The notes under the pieces were generated by a model, which was not told the DNA's origin, searched no databases, and saw nothing but the letters and a program-made list of their open reading frames with translations. From CAZQEZ01 sp964592475 (GTDB lineage Bacteria; Bacteroidota; Bacteroidia; Cytophagales; Cyclobacteriaceae): a DNA stretch of 64,000 nt. Each line of letters begins with the position of its first letter. The stretch's first letter is position 1. The position numbers and the translations under genes were made by a program. Below, in pieces: positions 62,997 through 64,000 of the stretch. Where the stretch lies: contig CAZQEZ010000001.1 of assembly GCA_964592475.1 (NCBI GenBank), positions 1-64,000 of the forward strand, written 5' to 3'.

Positions 62997-63956
62997 TTAG
63001 CTGAAAAACTTATTCAAATCAACATTACCTCCTGAAAGAATTACACCAACTTTTTTATTTTCAAACCTTTCAGTATGATGCAAAATAGTAGCTAAAGGCA
63101 CCGCTGCTGATGGCTCAATAATCAGCTTCATACGCTCCCAAATAAGTTGCATTGCACACGATATTGTACCGTCATCTACTGTAAGTATATCTTCTACATA
63201 TGCTTGTATAATAGGGAAAGTGAGGTCACCAAGCGAGGTAAGCAATCCATCTGCTATGGTCATTGGGTTCACAGAAGGCACTAATTCTCCTTTTTGTAAT
63301 GATTGCCAGGCATCATTGGCGCCTTCTGGTTCGGCACCTATGACTTTACAGTTAGGATTAATGTATCGCGTAGCCAATGCTGAACCACTTAACAAACCTC
63401 CGCCACCTACCGGCACTACAATGCAATCTAAATTATCAACTTCACGGTGCAACTCGTACGCCGCGGTAGCTTGTCCGGTTATGATTCTTAAATCGTTGTA
63501 CGGGTGAATAAAAGCAGCCCTGGTATTTGCCACTATTTTTTCTAAAGTTGATTCACGCGCTGATAAAGTAGGTTTGCAAAAAGTTATTTCAGCGCCGTAG
63601 CTTTTCACTGCTGCTACTTTTACCGCGGGTGCATTTTCCGGCATCACGATATAAGCTTTTGTACTGGCCATTTTTGCAGCCAATGCCAATGCTTGTGCAT
63701 GATTACCAGATGAATGTGTAGCTACACCTTTTTCCAATTCATCTTTATCGAGCGACAATACCGCGTTGGAGGCTCCTCTCATTTTAAATGCCCCTACCTT
63801 TTGTAAGTTTTCACATTTAAATATTATTGTACACCCGGTTAGTTTATCTATTGCACTAGAAGTCATTACCGGAGTACGATGAATATAATGCTTTATTCGT
63901 TGGGCGGCGATTTCAATTGACTGAAAGTCGGGCTTTTGTATATTTGACTTATTCAT
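62997..63956 (-). CDS. Threonine/serine dehydratase (PLP, catabolic type)
   Basis: This 319-residue fold-type-II PLP enzyme has the Schiff-base Lys58 in KVGAFKMRGASNA, phosphate-binding SSGNHAQALALAA, and the PLP loop VPVGGGGLLSG. ISCAMQLIWERMKLIIEPSAA near the C-terminus fits threonine dehydratase and serine racemase. It lacks the C-terminal ACT domain of biosynthetic IlvA, so a catabolic threonine/serine deaminase or a serine racemase is more likely. A TAGTTTTG -7 box lies on the minus strand at 63969-63962, only 5 bp before the start. The window ends just upstream. Confidence 0.9.
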   Translation of the reverse strand: MNKSNIQKPDFQSIEIAAQRIKHYIHRTPVMTSSAIDKLTGCTIIFKCENLQKVGAFKMRGASNAVLSLDKDELEKGVATHSSGNHAQALALAAKMASTKAYIVMPENAPAVKVAAVKSYGAEITFCKPTLSARESTLEKIVANTRAAFIHPYNDLRIITGQATAAYELHREVDNLDCIVVPVGGGGLLSGSALATRYINPNCKVIGAEPEGANDAWQSLQKGELVPSVNPMTIADGLLTSLGDLTFPIIQAYVEDILTVDDGTISCAMQLIWERMKLIIEPSAAVPLATILHHTERFENKKVGVILSGGNVDLNKFFS

Positions 63957-64000
63957 GATGTCAAAACTAAAATATTTTTATTTTGGAGCGGTTTTAGCAG

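Noticed and set aside
1..64000. tRNA or rRNA genes, CRISPR arrays, insertion sequences or prophage genes
   Set aside because: No tRNA T-loop pattern with an acceptor stem, no regular spaced repeats, and no transposase, integrase or capsid-like reading frames were seen on either strand.

Overview
The window is a low-GC chromosomal segment from a member of the Bacteroidota. It carries a TonB-dependent receptor with an N-terminal CarboxypepD_reg-like domain, many lipoproteins with short Bacteroidota-type signal peptides, several small outer-membrane beta-barrels, a PorV/PorQ-like barrel, start codons without clear Shine-Dalgarno sequences, and -7 boxes of the TAnnTTTG type. The multi-PAS hybrid kinases, MORN_2 proteins and WbsX/GH99-like protein fit a free-living Cytophagales-like organism; that placement is an inference from gene content. 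No tRNA, rRNA, CRISPR array, intact IS element or prophage was seen.

Layout. 1-7.2 kb (minus strand): a broken DUF559 fragment at the edge, a PfkB sugar kinase, a TonB-dependent receptor with its beta-helix lipoprotein, and a lone MoxR ATPase. 7.5-19 kb: an aldo/keto reductase, a PAS histidine kinase, a DUF2383 protein, CvfB, ApbE, a TIM-barrel isomerase, Ddl, a 32-residue membrane peptide beside a DUF3820 gene, a HupE/UreJ_2 membrane protein and a CAP-domain protein. 19.2-22.6 kb: a LON-substrate-binding-domain protein followed by nuoA-B-C-D; the remaining nuo genes do not follow. 22.6-23.9 kb: a Fur-family regulator divergent from a histidine-rich DUF4625 lipoprotein, with two near-identical GCAAC..TATTGCAT boxes between them. 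24.1-24.3 kb: a 100-N gap flanked by an exact 55-bp duplication, most simply overlapping contig ends.

24.3-30.3 kb: a two-DTG aspartyl protease with PDZ, an SNF2 helicase and a PF10023 aminopeptidase. 30.7-39.2 kb: a dense signalling island of a CheY-like receiver, a CheC-like phosphatase with one active site, a HAMP-GAF-PAS sensor with no kinase domain, a second lone receiver, and a GAF-PAS-kinase-receiver-Hpt hybrid kinase split by an apparent one-base frameshift. This island is the best candidate for an unusual system here. 39.4-46.6 kb: MORN_2 and SH3-like secreted proteins, an outer-membrane barrel pair, small unknowns, ArsC and HemE. 46.8-64 kb: MscS, an ArgD-type aminotransferase, BioB, PrsW, a lipoprotein ADP-ribosylglycohydrolase with a TIM-barrel epimerase and a metal/cofactor-type binding lipoprotein, alkaline phosphatase, two class II aldolase-family genes, a WbsX-like protein and a threonine/serine dehydratase.

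A recurring theme is decay. Recognisable remnants of a DUF559 protein (left edge), a GH43-like hydrolase (46.6 kb), a bacteriohemerythrin (60.4 kb) and an unassigned protein (62.7 kb) sit in the 'intergenic' gaps. Ten stem-loop/T-run terminators and a few -33/-7 promoter candidates could be read by eye and are listed. All calls come from reading motifs; no database search was run.
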